Assembly (NCBI GenBank): GCA_033837965.1
Contig: JAJLLM010000088.1
Coordinates: 1-20,191 of the forward strand
Origin: Pseudazoarcus pumilus_A
GTDB taxonomy: Bacteria > Pseudomonadota > Gammaproteobacteria > Burkholderiales > Rhodocyclaceae
Reading direction: 5' to 3'
DNA: 20,191 nt
Position 1 is the first letter of the stretch. Each line of letters starts with the position of its first letter. The notes under the pieces are model-generated. The model ran no database searches. It was not told the origin of the DNA and was given only the letters and a program-made list of their open reading frames with translations. Shown here in pieces: positions 1 through 7,579 of the stretch. A program made the translations under genes and the position numbers.

Positions 1-179
1 GACGAGTGGAAGGCTTCCTTGCGCAGCAGGTGATACAGCTCGTTGTGGTCGAGCGTGATCGCCTCGGCGTCCTTGTGGGCGCCGTAGATGATGCCCGGCA
101 GCTGGCCGGCGCGACGCAGGCGGCGGCTCGCACCCGTGCCCTGATCCACGCGCTTGGTGGCCTTGAATTCGATGTTCAT
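1..179 (-). CDS. rplY: 50S ribosomal protein L25 (Ctc family), N-terminal part
   Basis: The minus-strand frame starting at the ATG at 179 reads MNIEFKATKRVDQGTGASRR and continues through a typical L25 N-terminal domain (LRRAGQLPGIIYG). This family binds 5S rRNA in the large ribosomal subunit. Only the first 59 codons are present because the gene runs off the left edge, so I cannot tell from this window whether it is the long Ctc form with a C-terminal domain, although betaproteobacterial homologues usually are. A GGAGT ribosome binding site lies just upstream of the ATG. The gene follows prs in the same direction but is separated from it by a strong stem-loop with a U-run, so its expression may depend on readthrough or on a promoter I cannot see in the 50 bases between. 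Confidence 0.93.
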   Translation of the reverse strand, partial: MNIEFKATKRVDQGTGASRRLRRAGQLPGIIYGAHKDAEAITLDHNELYHLLRKEAFHS

Positions 180-230
180 TGCAGTACTCCAGTGGTTGAA
201 GGTGATCCGCCCGCGACCAGACGGATCGGT

Positions 231-258
231 AAAAGGCCCGACGCTTGCGCGCCGGGCC
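231..258 (-). terminator. Intrinsic terminator between prs and rplY
   Basis: On the minus strand a 10-bp stem (GGCCCGGCGC pairing with GCGTCGGGCC, one G-U pair) closes a GCAA tetraloop of the stable GNRA type and is followed directly by TTTT. It begins 6 bases after the prs stop codon. This is the clearest rho-independent terminator in the window. It should end or attenuate the prs transcript before rplY. Confidence 0.8.
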
Positions 259-264
259 GGGTTC

Positions 265-1215
265 TCATTCCATGAACAGCGAGCTGACCGATTCCTCGTT
301 GCTGATGCGCAGCATGGTGTCGGCCAGCAGCGAGGCGACCGACACCTGGCGGATCTTGGCGCACTCGCGCGCGTCCTCGCGCAGCGGAATGGTGTCGGTG
401 ACGACCAGTTCGTCCAGGTCGGAATCGGTGATGCGCGCGGCTGCGGCGCCCGACAGCACGGCGTGCGTGCAGTAGGCCAGCACGCGGCGGGCACCGTTTT
501 CCTTCAGCGCGGTGGCGGCCTTGCACAGCGTGCCGGCGGTATCCACGATGTCGTCCATGATCACGCAGGTGCGGTCCTTGACCTCACCGATGATGTTCAT
601 GACTTCGGCGACGTTGGCTTTCGGGCGGCGCTTGTCGATGATCGCCAGATCGCATTCCATGCGCTTGGCGAAGGCGCGTGCGCGCACCACGCCGCCGACG
701 TCCGGCGAGACCACCATCAGGTCGTCGTATTTCTGCTTGTCGAGGTCGGCCAGCAGCACCGGGGCGGCGTACACGTTGTCTACCGGCACGTCGAAGAAGC
801 CCTGGATCTGGTCGGCATGCAGGTCCATCGTCAGCAGGCGTTGCACGCCCACGGCCTGCAGCATGTTGGCGACGACCTTGGCCGTGATCGGCACGCGCGC
901 GGAGCGCGGACGGCGGTCCTGGCGGGCATAGCCGAAGTAGGGGATGGCAGCGGTGATGCGGCCGGCTGAGGCGCGCTTGAGCGCGTCCACCAGCACCAGC
1001 ATTTCCATCAGGTTGTCGTTGGTCGGCTGACAGGTCGGCTGCAGCACAAAGACATCCTTGCCGCGCACGTTTTCCAGCAGTTCGACGTTGACCTCGCCAT
1101 CGGAGAAACGACCGACCGTCGCGGAGCCGAGCGTGATGCCGAGGCGGCGTACGACGTCAGCAGCGAGTTTGGGATTGGCGTTGCCGGTGAAGACCATCAG
1201 GCTGCCACGGGGCAT
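265..1215 (-). CDS. prs: Ribose-phosphate pyrophosphokinase (PRPP synthetase)
   Basis: The 316-residue product matches class I PRPP synthetase, which transfers pyrophosphate from ATP to ribose 5-phosphate, giving PRPP for purine, pyrimidine, histidine, tryptophan and NAD synthesis. Visible landmarks are the N-terminal MVFTGNANPKLA, the ATP-binding stretch IPYFGYARQDR, the DLHADQIQGFF segment, the flexible-loop KRRPKAN and the PRPP-binding signature CVIMDDIVDTAGT. The length is normal for the family. I chose the ATG at 1215 because a GGAGA ribosome binding site sits 8 bases upstream and the frame further upstream runs through the tRNA-Gln gene. An internal ATG at 1197 (MVFTGN) is an alternative that fits many homologues. 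It lies downstream of tRNA-Gln and ispE and ends at a strong terminator. Confidence 0.97.
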   Translation of the reverse strand: MPRGSLMVFTGNANPKLAADVVRRLGITLGSATVGRFSDGEVNVELLENVRGKDVFVLQPTCQPTNDNLMEMLVLVDALKRASAGRITAAIPYFGYARQDRRPRSARVPITAKVVANMLQAVGVQRLLTMDLHADQIQGFFDVPVDNVYAAPVLLADLDKQKYDDLMVVSPDVGGVVRARAFAKRMECDLAIIDKRRPKANVAEVMNIIGEVKDRTCVIMDDIVDTAGTLCKAATALKENGARRVLAYCTHAVLSGAAAARITDSDLDELVVTDTIPLREDARECAKIRQVSVASLLADTMLRISNEESVSSLFME

Positions 1216-1264
1216 GACCGATTCTCCAGTACCGAAATTGAAAATCTGTGGGCCGGAAGCGAGT

Positions 1265-1287
1265 CGGGCAGGCGCGTGGCCTGCCCG
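1265..1287 (-). repeat. Perfect inverted repeat in the prs leader
   Basis: CGGGCAGGC and GCCTGCCCG form a perfect 9-bp stem with a 5-base loop, lying 10 bases beyond the CCA end of tRNA-Gln and about 50 bases before the prs start. No U-run follows, so it is not a standard terminator. It may mark the tRNA 3' processing boundary or stabilise the 5' end of the prs message. That role is inference; the pairing is seen directly. Confidence 0.5.
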
Positions 1288-1297
1288 GTTCGTCGTC

Positions 1298-1374
1298 TGG
1301 CTGGGGAGGAAGGATTCGAACCCTCGAATGCCGGAATCAAAATCCGGTGCCTTAACCGACTTGGCGACTCCCCA
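1298..1374 (-). tRNA. tRNA-Gln (anticodon TTG)
   Basis: A complete 77-base cloverleaf can be read on the minus strand. The 7-bp acceptor stem pairs TGGGGAG with CTCCCCA. The anticodon stem CCGGA/TCCGG encloses the loop TTTTGAT, giving anticodon TTG, which reads CAA and, by wobble, CAG. The T arm contains GGTTCGAATCC, and the 3' end is an encoded GCCA. The gene starts only 14 bases after the ispE stop codon, across an A/T-rich spacer (AAAAAGGTTTTT), so it is probably transcribed with ispE and prs and cut out by RNase P and RNase E-type processing. Confidence 0.97.
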
Positions 1375-1388
1375 AAAAACCTTTTTCG

Positions 1389-2246
1389 CTACCCGTCGAG
1401 CCAGCTGTAGAGCGGATGCCGCGCCTGACTCCGGGCCTTCCATGCGCGCCACTCGGGCGGGCAGGCGGCAATGATATCCGAAGCCGCATTTTCCGAGTCG
1501 ACCTCTGCAAAAACGCAGGCGCCGGACCCAGTCATGCGCGCGGGAGCAAAGCGCTCCAGCCATTCGACCGCCGCTGCAATTTCCGGGTGGAGACTGCAGG
1601 CCACTGGCTGCAGATCGTTCCGGGTTGCGCGGAAAGCGAAGTCCGCAATTCTGATGGGTTCGGTGTTTCGCGTCAAGTCAGGCGAGCGGAAAATTTCGAC
1701 GGTGGGTACCTGCACGCCGGGCGCGATCACGACGTAGCCGGTCGCCGGCAGCTCGACCGGGGTCAGCACTTCGCCGACGCCCTCGACGAAGGCGTCGGTG
1801 CCGCCGATGAAGAACGGTACGTCGGCCCCCAGTCGCAGCCCGAGCGCGGCGAGTTCCTTGCGCGTCAGGCCGGTCTGCCACAGACGGTTCAGCGCGATCA
1901 GGGTGGTGGCCGCATCGGACGAGCCGCCGCCGAGGCCTCCGCCGCTCGGCAGCACCTTGTGCAGCGTGATGTCTGCTCCGCAGGTGCTGCCGGTTTCGGC
2001 CTGCAGCAGGCGTGCGGCGCGGACGCACAGGTCGTCGCTTTCGGCAACGCCGGCGACGTCGTTGCGCCGACGGATCAGCGGATCGTCACGCAACTCGAAG
2101 TCCAGCGTATCGCCCCAGTCGAGCAGCCGGAAGATGGATTGCAGCAGGTGGTAGCCGTCGGCGCGACGGCCCACGACATGCAGGAAGAGGTTGAGCTTGG
2201 CCGGCGCGGGGCAGCCGACCAGCCGTTTCAGTCGCGCGGCGTCCAT
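1389..2246 (-). CDS. ispE: 4-diphosphocytidyl-2-C-methyl-D-erythritol kinase
   Basis: This 285-residue GHMP-family kinase phosphorylates CDP-methylerythritol in the cytosolic MEP pathway to isoprenoid precursors. The family landmarks are present: PAKLNLFLHV at residues 13-24 with the catalytic-type Lys17, the glycine-rich ATP loop PSGGGLGGGSSDAA at 100-113, GADVPFF with Asp142 as the likely catalytic base, and the C-terminal MTGSGACVFA loop. Length is normal. The ATG at 2246 lies inside the end of lolB (19-base overlap), which implies translational coupling with it. tRNA-Gln and prs follow on the same strand. This order is a familiar one in betaproteobacteria. Confidence 0.97.
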   Translation of the reverse strand: MDAARLKRLVGCPAPAKLNLFLHVVGRRADGYHLLQSIFRLLDWGDTLDFELRDDPLIRRRNDVAGVAESDDLCVRAARLLQAETGSTCGADITLHKVLPSGGGLGGGSSDAATTLIALNRLWQTGLTRKELAALGLRLGADVPFFIGGTDAFVEGVGEVLTPVELPATGYVVIAPGVQVPTVEIFRSPDLTRNTEPIRIADFAFRATRNDLQPVACSLHPEIAAAVEWLERFAPARMTGSGACVFAEVDSENAASDIIAACPPEWRAWKARSQARHPLYSWLDG

Positions 2247-2797
2247 GTGTCCACCACGATGCGCAGTCTGGCCTCACCCCATTGCGCATTCACACGGCGG
2301 GGTGGGGATTGCGGGCTGTCGTTGAGGTACTCCGCGTAGTCGATGATCCAGCCGCTGTCGGAGATGCGCGTCGGGCGCCCGATGGCGTCGGTGTCGAGGA
2401 TGCGGGCGCCCTCGGCCGGAATGGCCTGTATCCAGTCCGCCAGATGGTCGGCCGGCGCGTTTACGCCCAGCACGTGAGGCAGCAGCGTTGCCGTGTCCGG
2501 CGCGAACAGGCGTTCGCCATCGGCGGTGCGCAGCATGGCGCCGTCCGGCGTGCCGATGACATGGGCGACCACCTGACCGAGCGGGCTGAGCACCACCCAT
2601 TCGTCGCCCTGCGGACGATGCGCCCAGCGCAGTCGGCCGTTGGCGGCACGCTGGCCGTCGCTGGCGGCAAGGCGGCCTTCCAGGTCGAAGGCCGCGGCGC
2701 GGCTGCGTTCGGCCGGGGCGACGCTCTCGCGCGGCGCTTGCACGGCGCAGCCGGCGAGCAGGGCGCAGGCGCAGAGGACGGCAAGACGGCGCTTCAT
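2228..2797 (-). CDS. lolB: Outer-membrane lipoprotein LolB
   Basis: The 189-residue product begins with a lipoprotein signal peptide ending in the lipobox LLAGC, with Cys17 as the predicted lipidated residue. The remainder fits LolB, the outer-membrane receptor that takes lipoproteins from periplasmic LolA and inserts them in the outer membrane: it contains AAFDLEGRLAASDGQ near the mature N-terminus, WVVLSPLGQVVAHV, and a C-terminal ARLRIVVDTW strand. Assignment rests on this sequence pattern plus its usual position directly before ispE. It overlaps the upstream TPR gene by 4 bases (ATGA) and ispE by 19 bases, so all three are probably translated together. Confidence 0.92.
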   Translation of the reverse strand: MKRRLAVLCACALLAGCAVQAPRESVAPAERSRAAAFDLEGRLAASDGQRAANGRLRWAHRPQGDEWVVLSPLGQVVAHVIGTPDGAMLRTADGERLFAPDTATLLPHVLGVNAPADHLADWIQAIPAEGARILDTDAIGRPTRISDSGWIIDYAEYLNDSPQSPPRRVNAQWGEARLRIVVDTWTPRD

Positions 2798-4515
2798 CGG
2801 CCGCGCAGTCGCTGCACGGTCTCGCTCAGCACCGCGTTGTCCGGGGCATTGCGCAGGGCTGCGTCCCAGATGCCGGAGGCTTCATCGCGGCGGCCCAGGG
2901 TCCACAGCACCTCACCCAGGTGGGCCGCAATCTCCGGATCGCTGCGAATGCCGTAGGCGCGCTGCAGGTAGTCCAGGGCCGATTCCGCCTGATTGCGCCG
3001 AAAGTGCACCCAGCCCATGCTGTCGAGGATGAAGGGGTCATCCGGGGCCAGCTCGAGCGCGCGGATGATGAGTTCCTCGGCTTCCTCCAGGCGGATGCCG
3101 CGCTCGGCCAGGGTGTAGCCCAGGGCGTTGTAGGCGTGTGCGTGGTCCGGCTCGATCTCCATCACCAGACGCATGTACTGCTCCATGCGGTCGAGCTGGT
3201 CCAGGCGCTCGGCCAGCATGCCTGCCTCGTAGAGCAGGTCGGCGTCTTCCGGCGCCTCCAGCAGGGCCTTGTCGATGACCTGCAGCGCCTCTTCAGTGCG
3301 CTCGGCATTCCGCAGCAGCAGCACTTCGGTGAAGATCAGCCGACGGCGGTCGTCCGGCTCGACTTCGGCCTGGTGCAGGTGCGCGCGCGCCGCGTCGAGG
3401 TGGCCGGCCTCGGCCAGCAGGTGTGCGATACGGATCTGTGCGTCGAGATGATGCGGACCGGCGGCGATCTCGCGATACAGCGCGAGTGCGTCGCCGGTGC
3501 GCCGGGTGCGCTCGGCGATGCTCGCGAGATTGAACAGGATGGCGTCGCGCTCAGGATGACCCGCTTCCAGGGCGCGCCGGAAGTGCTCCACTGCCAGTAC
3601 GAAATCGCCCGTCTGGGTGGCCATCACGGCGACGGCATAGATGAGGTCGATGTCGTCCGGATAGCGCGCCTGCAAGGCGCGGAACTCCGCCAGCGCGCCG
3701 GCGTAGTCCTGTGCCGAGACGCGGCTGCGTGCGTGGGCGATGGCCGCGTTGCGGCTGTCCGGGTGGCGCGTGAGGTAGTCGCCGAGCAGGTCCAGCGCTT
3801 CCTGTACGGCATTGAGCTGCACCAGCAACTGCGACTTGAGCACCACCGCCGGTTCCCAGTCGGGCCGCAGCCGCAGGGCCTGGTCGACGGCGCCGAGCGC
3901 GGCCAGATCGTCGGCTTCGCCGGCATACGCCTGTGCGCGGGCGAAGTGGGCCGGGGCCTGCATCAGATAGGGTTCGGTCAGACGCTCGACGATCTCGCGC
4001 ACCAGCGCCTTGTCCTGCATCGGCGAGAGTGCGCGGTTCAGGCCCAGCAGGTTCTGCTCCAGGCGCTGTCCTTCGGAGTTGGCGAGGATGCGGGCCAGCT
4101 CGATCTGCACTTCGTTCATCTGGTCGCCGCGGGTGGCGAGGATGCCGGCCAGCATGCGCCGGGCGTCTTCCGATGCCGGGTCGGTGTCGAGCCAGATGCG
4201 CGCGGCAGCGGCGGCACTGTCCATGTCGCGAGCCACCAGCGCGATTTCGGTGGCGCGCCGCGCAATGCGCGGGTCCAGCGTCTGGCGGGCGGCGTGCAGG
4301 TAGGCTTCGGCCGACACCGGGAGATCACCCCGGCTGCCTGCGATTTCCCCGAGCAGGATCAGGAACAGTACGTCCGAGGACAACTCCTGGATCGGCAGGA
4401 CGCCGCCCGACTCGGTCGTGGCCGGGCTGTCACCCGGTGCGGCGTGGGTGGCCGGGGCCAGCAGCGCCAGGGTCAGCGTCATGCCTGCTACGAACGGGAA
4501 GAGCTTGTGCTTCAT
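2794..4515 (-). CDS. Exported tetratricopeptide-repeat protein
   Basis: The 573-residue protein starts with MKHKLFPFVAGMTLTLALLA followed by an ATHAA-type signal peptidase site, so it should enter the periplasm. The rest is a long series of TPR-like helical pairs, clearest near the C-terminus: YNALGYTLAERGIRLEEAEE, then LDSMGWVHFRRNQAESALDY and LGEVLWTLGRRDEASGIWDA. TPR arrays are protein-binding scaffolds. No enzymatic domain is visible. The start at 4515 was chosen because it gives a clean signal peptide; a longer frame exists but extends into the divergent mutM promoter region. The ATGA overlap with lolB suggests a role around the outer membrane or lipoprotein sorting, which is inference from position only. 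Confidence 0.88.
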   Translation of the reverse strand: MKHKLFPFVAGMTLTLALLAPATHAAPGDSPATTESGGVLPIQELSSDVLFLILLGEIAGSRGDLPVSAEAYLHAARQTLDPRIARRATEIALVARDMDSAAAAARIWLDTDPASEDARRMLAGILATRGDQMNEVQIELARILANSEGQRLEQNLLGLNRALSPMQDKALVREIVERLTEPYLMQAPAHFARAQAYAGEADDLAALGAVDQALRLRPDWEPAVVLKSQLLVQLNAVQEALDLLGDYLTRHPDSRNAAIAHARSRVSAQDYAGALAEFRALQARYPDDIDLIYAVAVMATQTGDFVLAVEHFRRALEAGHPERDAILFNLASIAERTRRTGDALALYREIAAGPHHLDAQIRIAHLLAEAGHLDAARAHLHQAEVEPDDRRRLIFTEVLLLRNAERTEEALQVIDKALLEAPEDADLLYEAGMLAERLDQLDRMEQYMRLVMEIEPDHAHAYNALGYTLAERGIRLEEAEELIIRALELAPDDPFILDSMGWVHFRRNQAESALDYLQRAYGIRSDPEIAAHLGEVLWTLGRRDEASGIWDAALRNAPDNAVLSETVQRLRGR

Positions 4516-4629
4516 AATCGGGTCCAGTGGGGCCGGCCTGCGCTGCTCGCGAAGTGTCCGATGGTATGCAGTTTCAGGTGACACCGGCAAGCACGCGATG
4601 GTCGGCAAGATGCAGTCAGGAAGACATTC

Positions 4630-5472
4630 ATGCCCGAATTACCCGAAGTCGAGACCACCTGTCGAGGTATTCGCCCGGTATTGACCGGGCGGACCGCCAG
4701 CGGTTGCATCATCCGCAACGGCCGTCTGCGCCAGCCGGTGCCGCCGGACCTGGCCGAGCGCGTCCGCGGCCAGCCGCTGGCGGCGGTGGAGCGCCGAGCC
4801 AAATACCTGTTGCTGCGCTTTGGGAGTGGAACGGTCATCGTGCATCTGGGCATGTCTGGCAGCTTGCGGGTGGTCGATGCGCGGGCGCCGGTCGGCAAGC
4901 ATGACCACGTGGACCTGCTGTTCGGCGACACTGCGCTGCGCCTGCGTGATCCGCGTCGCTTCGGGCTGGTGACCTGGCACGCCGGCGCGCCGGAGCAGCA
5001 TCCGCTGCTCGCGCGGCTGGGGGTCGAGCCGCTGCAGCCGGGCTTTGACGGCGACTGGCTGTTCGACGCGCTGCGCGGCGTGAGCACGTCGATCAAGCTG
5101 GCCATCATGGACGCGCATCGCATCGTCGGGGTCGGCAACATCTACGCCTCCGAAAGCCTGTTTCGCGCCCGCATCCATCCGCTGACCCCCGCGGGCAGTC
5201 TCAGCCGCGAGCGCTGCCGGCGTCTCGCCGAGGCGATCCGCGTGACGCTGGCTGCCGCCATCGAGGCCGGCGGCAGCACGCTGCGCGACTTCGTCGGGGG
5301 TGACGGCCAGGCCGGCTATTTCCAGCAGCAATACTTTGCCTACGGTCGGGACGGCGAGCCGTGCCGCGTGTGCGGCAGCATCGTGCGCAAGGCGGTGATC
5401 GGGCAGCGCTCGACCTTCTGGTGCGCACGTTGCCAGCCGCTGCGCAGGCCGCGTGTGCAGGTGCCCGCCTGA
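4630..5472 (+). CDS. mutM: Formamidopyrimidine-DNA glycosylase (Fpg/MutM)
   Basis: This 280-residue bifunctional DNA glycosylase/AP lyase removes 8-oxoguanine and formamidopyrimidines. It starts MPELPEVETT, giving the catalytic N-terminal Pro and the following Glu after Met removal. The conserved Lys58 (Lys57 in mature numbering) lies in ERRAKYLLL, the helix-two-turn-helix motif includes GVGNIYASE at 167-175, and the C-terminal zinc finger has Cys245, Cys248, Cys265 and Cys268 with Arg260 in the turn. Length is normal. A GGAAG ribosome binding site precedes the ATG. The gene diverges from the TPR-lolB-ispE operon across a 114-base region. Confidence 0.98.
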   Translation: MPELPEVETTCRGIRPVLTGRTASGCIIRNGRLRQPVPPDLAERVRGQPLAAVERRAKYLLLRFGSGTVIVHLGMSGSLRVVDARAPVGKHDHVDLLFGDTALRLRDPRRFGLVTWHAGAPEQHPLLARLGVEPLQPGFDGDWLFDALRGVSTSIKLAIMDAHRIVGVGNIYASESLFRARIHPLTPAGSLSRERCRRLAEAIRVTLAAAIEAGGSTLRDFVGGDGQAGYFQQQYFAYGRDGEPCRVCGSIVRKAVIGQRSTFWCARCQPLRRPRVQVPA

Positions 5473-5473
5473 A

Positions 5474-5491
5474 GACGGAAGTGCGTCCGTC
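5474..5491 (+). terminator. Weak stem-loop after mutM
   Basis: GACGGA and TCCGTC form a perfect 6-bp stem with a 6-base loop, beginning 2 bases after the mutM stop codon. There is no U-run, so it may be a mRNA 3' end structure rather than an efficient intrinsic terminator. A second short dyad (GGTAC, 3 bases, GTACC) follows at 5493-5505. Confidence 0.3.
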
Positions 5492-5532
5492 GGGTACGGC
5501 GTACCGCCGGTCGCAGTGTGCCGGATGCCGCA

Positions 5533-5561
5533 TTGGCAGCGCTGCGGTCGGACGGTATGCT
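5533..5561 (+). promoter_or_regulatory. Probable sigma-70 promoter for the dynamin-like gene
   Basis: TTGGCA (5 of 6 matches to the -35 consensus) is followed after exactly 17 bases by TATGCT (4 of 6 to the -10 consensus). The predicted start of transcription near 5568 would leave a leader of about 36 bases that carries the GGAGAG ribosome binding site before the ATG at 5604. This would allow the GTPase gene to be expressed separately from mutM. Confidence 0.5.
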
Positions 5562-5603
5562 GAGCGAATCTGATCGCATCCCCCTTCGTCGCCGGAGAGT
5601 GCA

Positions 5604-7565
5604 ATGAACGACCTGATTGATCGGTTTTCCGCTTATGGCAACTGGCGCGAGGAGGGTGAGGCGGCTGTCGGGCGCCTGCGTGCCTGGCTGAGCCGCAACG
5701 AGGTCGGCGATGCGCAGACCGAAATGCGCCTGCGCCACGTGCTCGACCGCATGCATGAAGACCGCCTGACGATTGCCTTTGTCGCCGAGTTCTCGCGCGG
5801 CAAGTCCGAACTGATCAATGCAGTGTTCTTCTCCGGCTACGGTGACCGCATCCTGCCGTCCAGCGCCGGGCGCACCACCATGTGTCCGACCGAGCTGTGC
5901 TGGGAACAGGGCAGCACGCCGCAGATTCGCCTGCTGCCGATCGAGTCGCGTCGCGAGGGTGACGTGGTGGCGGTGCTGCGCGCGCGGCCCGAGGCCTGGC
6001 AGGTCGAGCCGATCGACCCCTCTTCGGCCGAGAGCCTGCAGCGCGGCCTGTCGCGTGTCGGCGAGACCATTCGCGTGAGCGTCGACGAAGCGCGCGAGCT
6101 GGGCTTCCGCGTCGGCGCCGAGGGCAGCGACGACATGCTGGTGGCGGACGCCGACGGCATGGTCGAGATCTCGCGCTGGCGCCACGCCATCATCCATTTC
6201 CCGCACCCCCTGCTCGAACAGGGCCTGATCGTGCTCGACACGCCGGGTCTCAATGCCATCGGCGCCGAGCCCGAACTGACGCTGTCGATGCTGCCCAACG
6301 CGCATGCCGTGGTGTTCGTGCTGGCGGCCGATACCGGCGTCACGCAAAGCGATCTGACGGTATGGCGGGAGTGTGTCAGCGCCGGCCGCAGCGGCAACCA
6401 CGGCTGCATGGTGGTGCTGAACAAGATCGACGGCCTGTGGGACGGGCTGCGCGACGATGCGCGCATCGAGACGGAAATCCAGGGGCAGGTCGCATCGGTG
6501 GCGCGCACGCTGGGCGTGCAGCCCGCCAGCGTCTTTCCGGTGTCGGCGCAGAAAGGGCTGGTCGGTCGCATCAATGGCGACGCGGCGCTGGTCGAACGCA
6601 GTCGCCTGGGCGCCTTCGAGCAGGCGCTGTCGGCCGAGGTGTTGCCGGCACGTCAGCGCATCGTGCGCGAGAGCAGCCTGACCGAGGTCGACGAGGTTGT
6701 GCGGCAGTCCCGCCAGTTGCTGCTCGCGCGCCTCGACGGCGTGCGCGAGCAGTTGCGCGAACTGGCCGATCTGCGTGGCAAGAACCAGAGCGTCATCGAG
6801 TACATGATGCGCAAGGTCGGCAGCGAGAAGGCAGAGTTCGAAGAAGGCCTGAAGAAGTACTACGCCGTGCGCTCGGTATTCACCACGCTGACCAACAACC
6901 TGCTGCAGCACATGGGGCTGGACGTGCTGCGGCACGAGACGCGGCGTACGCGCGAAGCCATGCTTGATTCCACCTTCACGGCCGGTCTGCGCGGGGCGAT
7001 GGAGCAGTTCTTCGCCCGCCTGCGCGGCAATCTGGCGCAGTCGGATGCCGAGATCACCGAAATCTCATCCATGCTGGCCTCGATGTACAAGCGTTTTAGC
7101 GTCGAGCACGGCCTCAAGCTGGCGCAGCCGGCGGGTTTCTCGACCCAGCGTTATCTGCGCGAAATCGACCGGCTGGAAGAAATCTTCAATCGCCAGATCA
7201 ACACCACGCTGACGCTGGTGACGACCGAGAAGCGCAAGCTCACGCAGAAGTTCTTCGACACCGTGGCGGTGCAGGCGCGGCGTACCTTCGAGGTCGCCAA
7301 CCGCGACATGGATCAGTGGCTGCGCGCCGTCATGGCTCCGCTGGAGACGCAGGTGCGGGAATACCAGATCCAGCTCAAGCGGCGTCTGGAGAGCATCAAG
7401 CGCATCCATCAGGCCACTGACACGCTGGAAGACCGCGTGGACGAGCTGCGCCATTCCGAGGAAGGCCTGCAGGCGCAGATTGCCGAACTGGACGGGATGC
7501 TGGCCGAAGTGCGTGCTGCGCTCGGCGCGGGCGACGCGGACAGCGAGGCCGTCCGCGCTGCCTGA
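5604..7565 (+). CDS. Dynamin-family large GTPase
   Basis: The 653-residue protein has an N-terminal GTPase domain followed by a long helical region. G-motifs are P-loop AEFSRGKSE at residues 61-69, a switch-I Thr in GRTTMCPTEL (90-99), DTPG at 212-215, NKID at 273-276 and a G5-like SAQKG at 314-318. From about residue 360 onward the sequence is helical and strongly charged, ending in a predicted coiled coil (DTLEDRVDELRHSEEGLQAQ). Bacterial dynamin-like proteins usually bind membranes and take part in membrane remodelling, stress tolerance or phage defence; which applies here cannot be read from sequence. The first P-loop glycine is Ala61 and the residue after GKS is Glu rather than Thr, a variant form. 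No membrane segment is obvious. It is monocistronic by appearance and converges on the ferredoxin gene. Confidence 0.85.
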   Translation: MNDLIDRFSAYGNWREEGEAAVGRLRAWLSRNEVGDAQTEMRLRHVLDRMHEDRLTIAFVAEFSRGKSELINAVFFSGYGDRILPSSAGRTTMCPTELCWEQGSTPQIRLLPIESRREGDVVAVLRARPEAWQVEPIDPSSAESLQRGLSRVGETIRVSVDEARELGFRVGAEGSDDMLVADADGMVEISRWRHAIIHFPHPLLEQGLIVLDTPGLNAIGAEPELTLSMLPNAHAVVFVLAADTGVTQSDLTVWRECVSAGRSGNHGCMVVLNKIDGLWDGLRDDARIETEIQGQVASVARTLGVQPASVFPVSAQKGLVGRINGDAALVERSRLGAFEQALSAEVLPARQRIVRESSLTEVDEVVRQSRQLLLARLDGVREQLRELADLRGKNQSVIEYMMRKVGSEKAEFEEGLKKYYAVRSVFTTLTNNLLQHMGLDVLRHETRRTREAMLDSTFTAGLRGAMEQFFARLRGNLAQSDAEITEISSMLASMYKRFSVEHGLKLAQPAGFSTQRYLREIDRLEEIFNRQINTTLTLVTTEKRKLTQKFFDTVAVQARRTFEVANRDMDQWLRAVMAPLETQVREYQIQLKRRLESIKRIHQATDTLEDRVDELRHSEEGLQAQIAELDGMLAEVRAALGAGDADSEAVRAA

Positions 7566-7579
7566 GAAGCGGCTCAGGC
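7560..7579. terminator. Stem-loop spanning both stop codons of convergent genes
   Basis: GCCTGAG and CTCAGGC form a perfect 7-bp stem with a 6-base loop. The left arm contains the TGA of the dynamin-like gene and the right arm contains the complementary TCA stop of the ferredoxin gene. The structure forms in either transcript. No U-run is present on either side, so its strength as a terminator is uncertain. Confidence 0.4.

Noticed and set aside
1216..1563. N-terminal extension of prs to 1563
   Set aside because: The extension would translate through tRNA-Gln and into ispE, and the ribosome binding site and homologous N-terminus support 1215.
2920..4581. Long plus-strand open frame opposite the TPR gene
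   Set aside because: It is a GC-rich antisense shadow: its composition has no domain pattern, while the minus strand gives a signal peptide and clear TPR units.
5340..6935. Long minus-strand open frame opposite mutM and the dynamin-like gene
   Set aside because: It crosses two well-supported genes and their intergenic promoter and encodes His/Gln/Arg-rich text with no recognisable domain.
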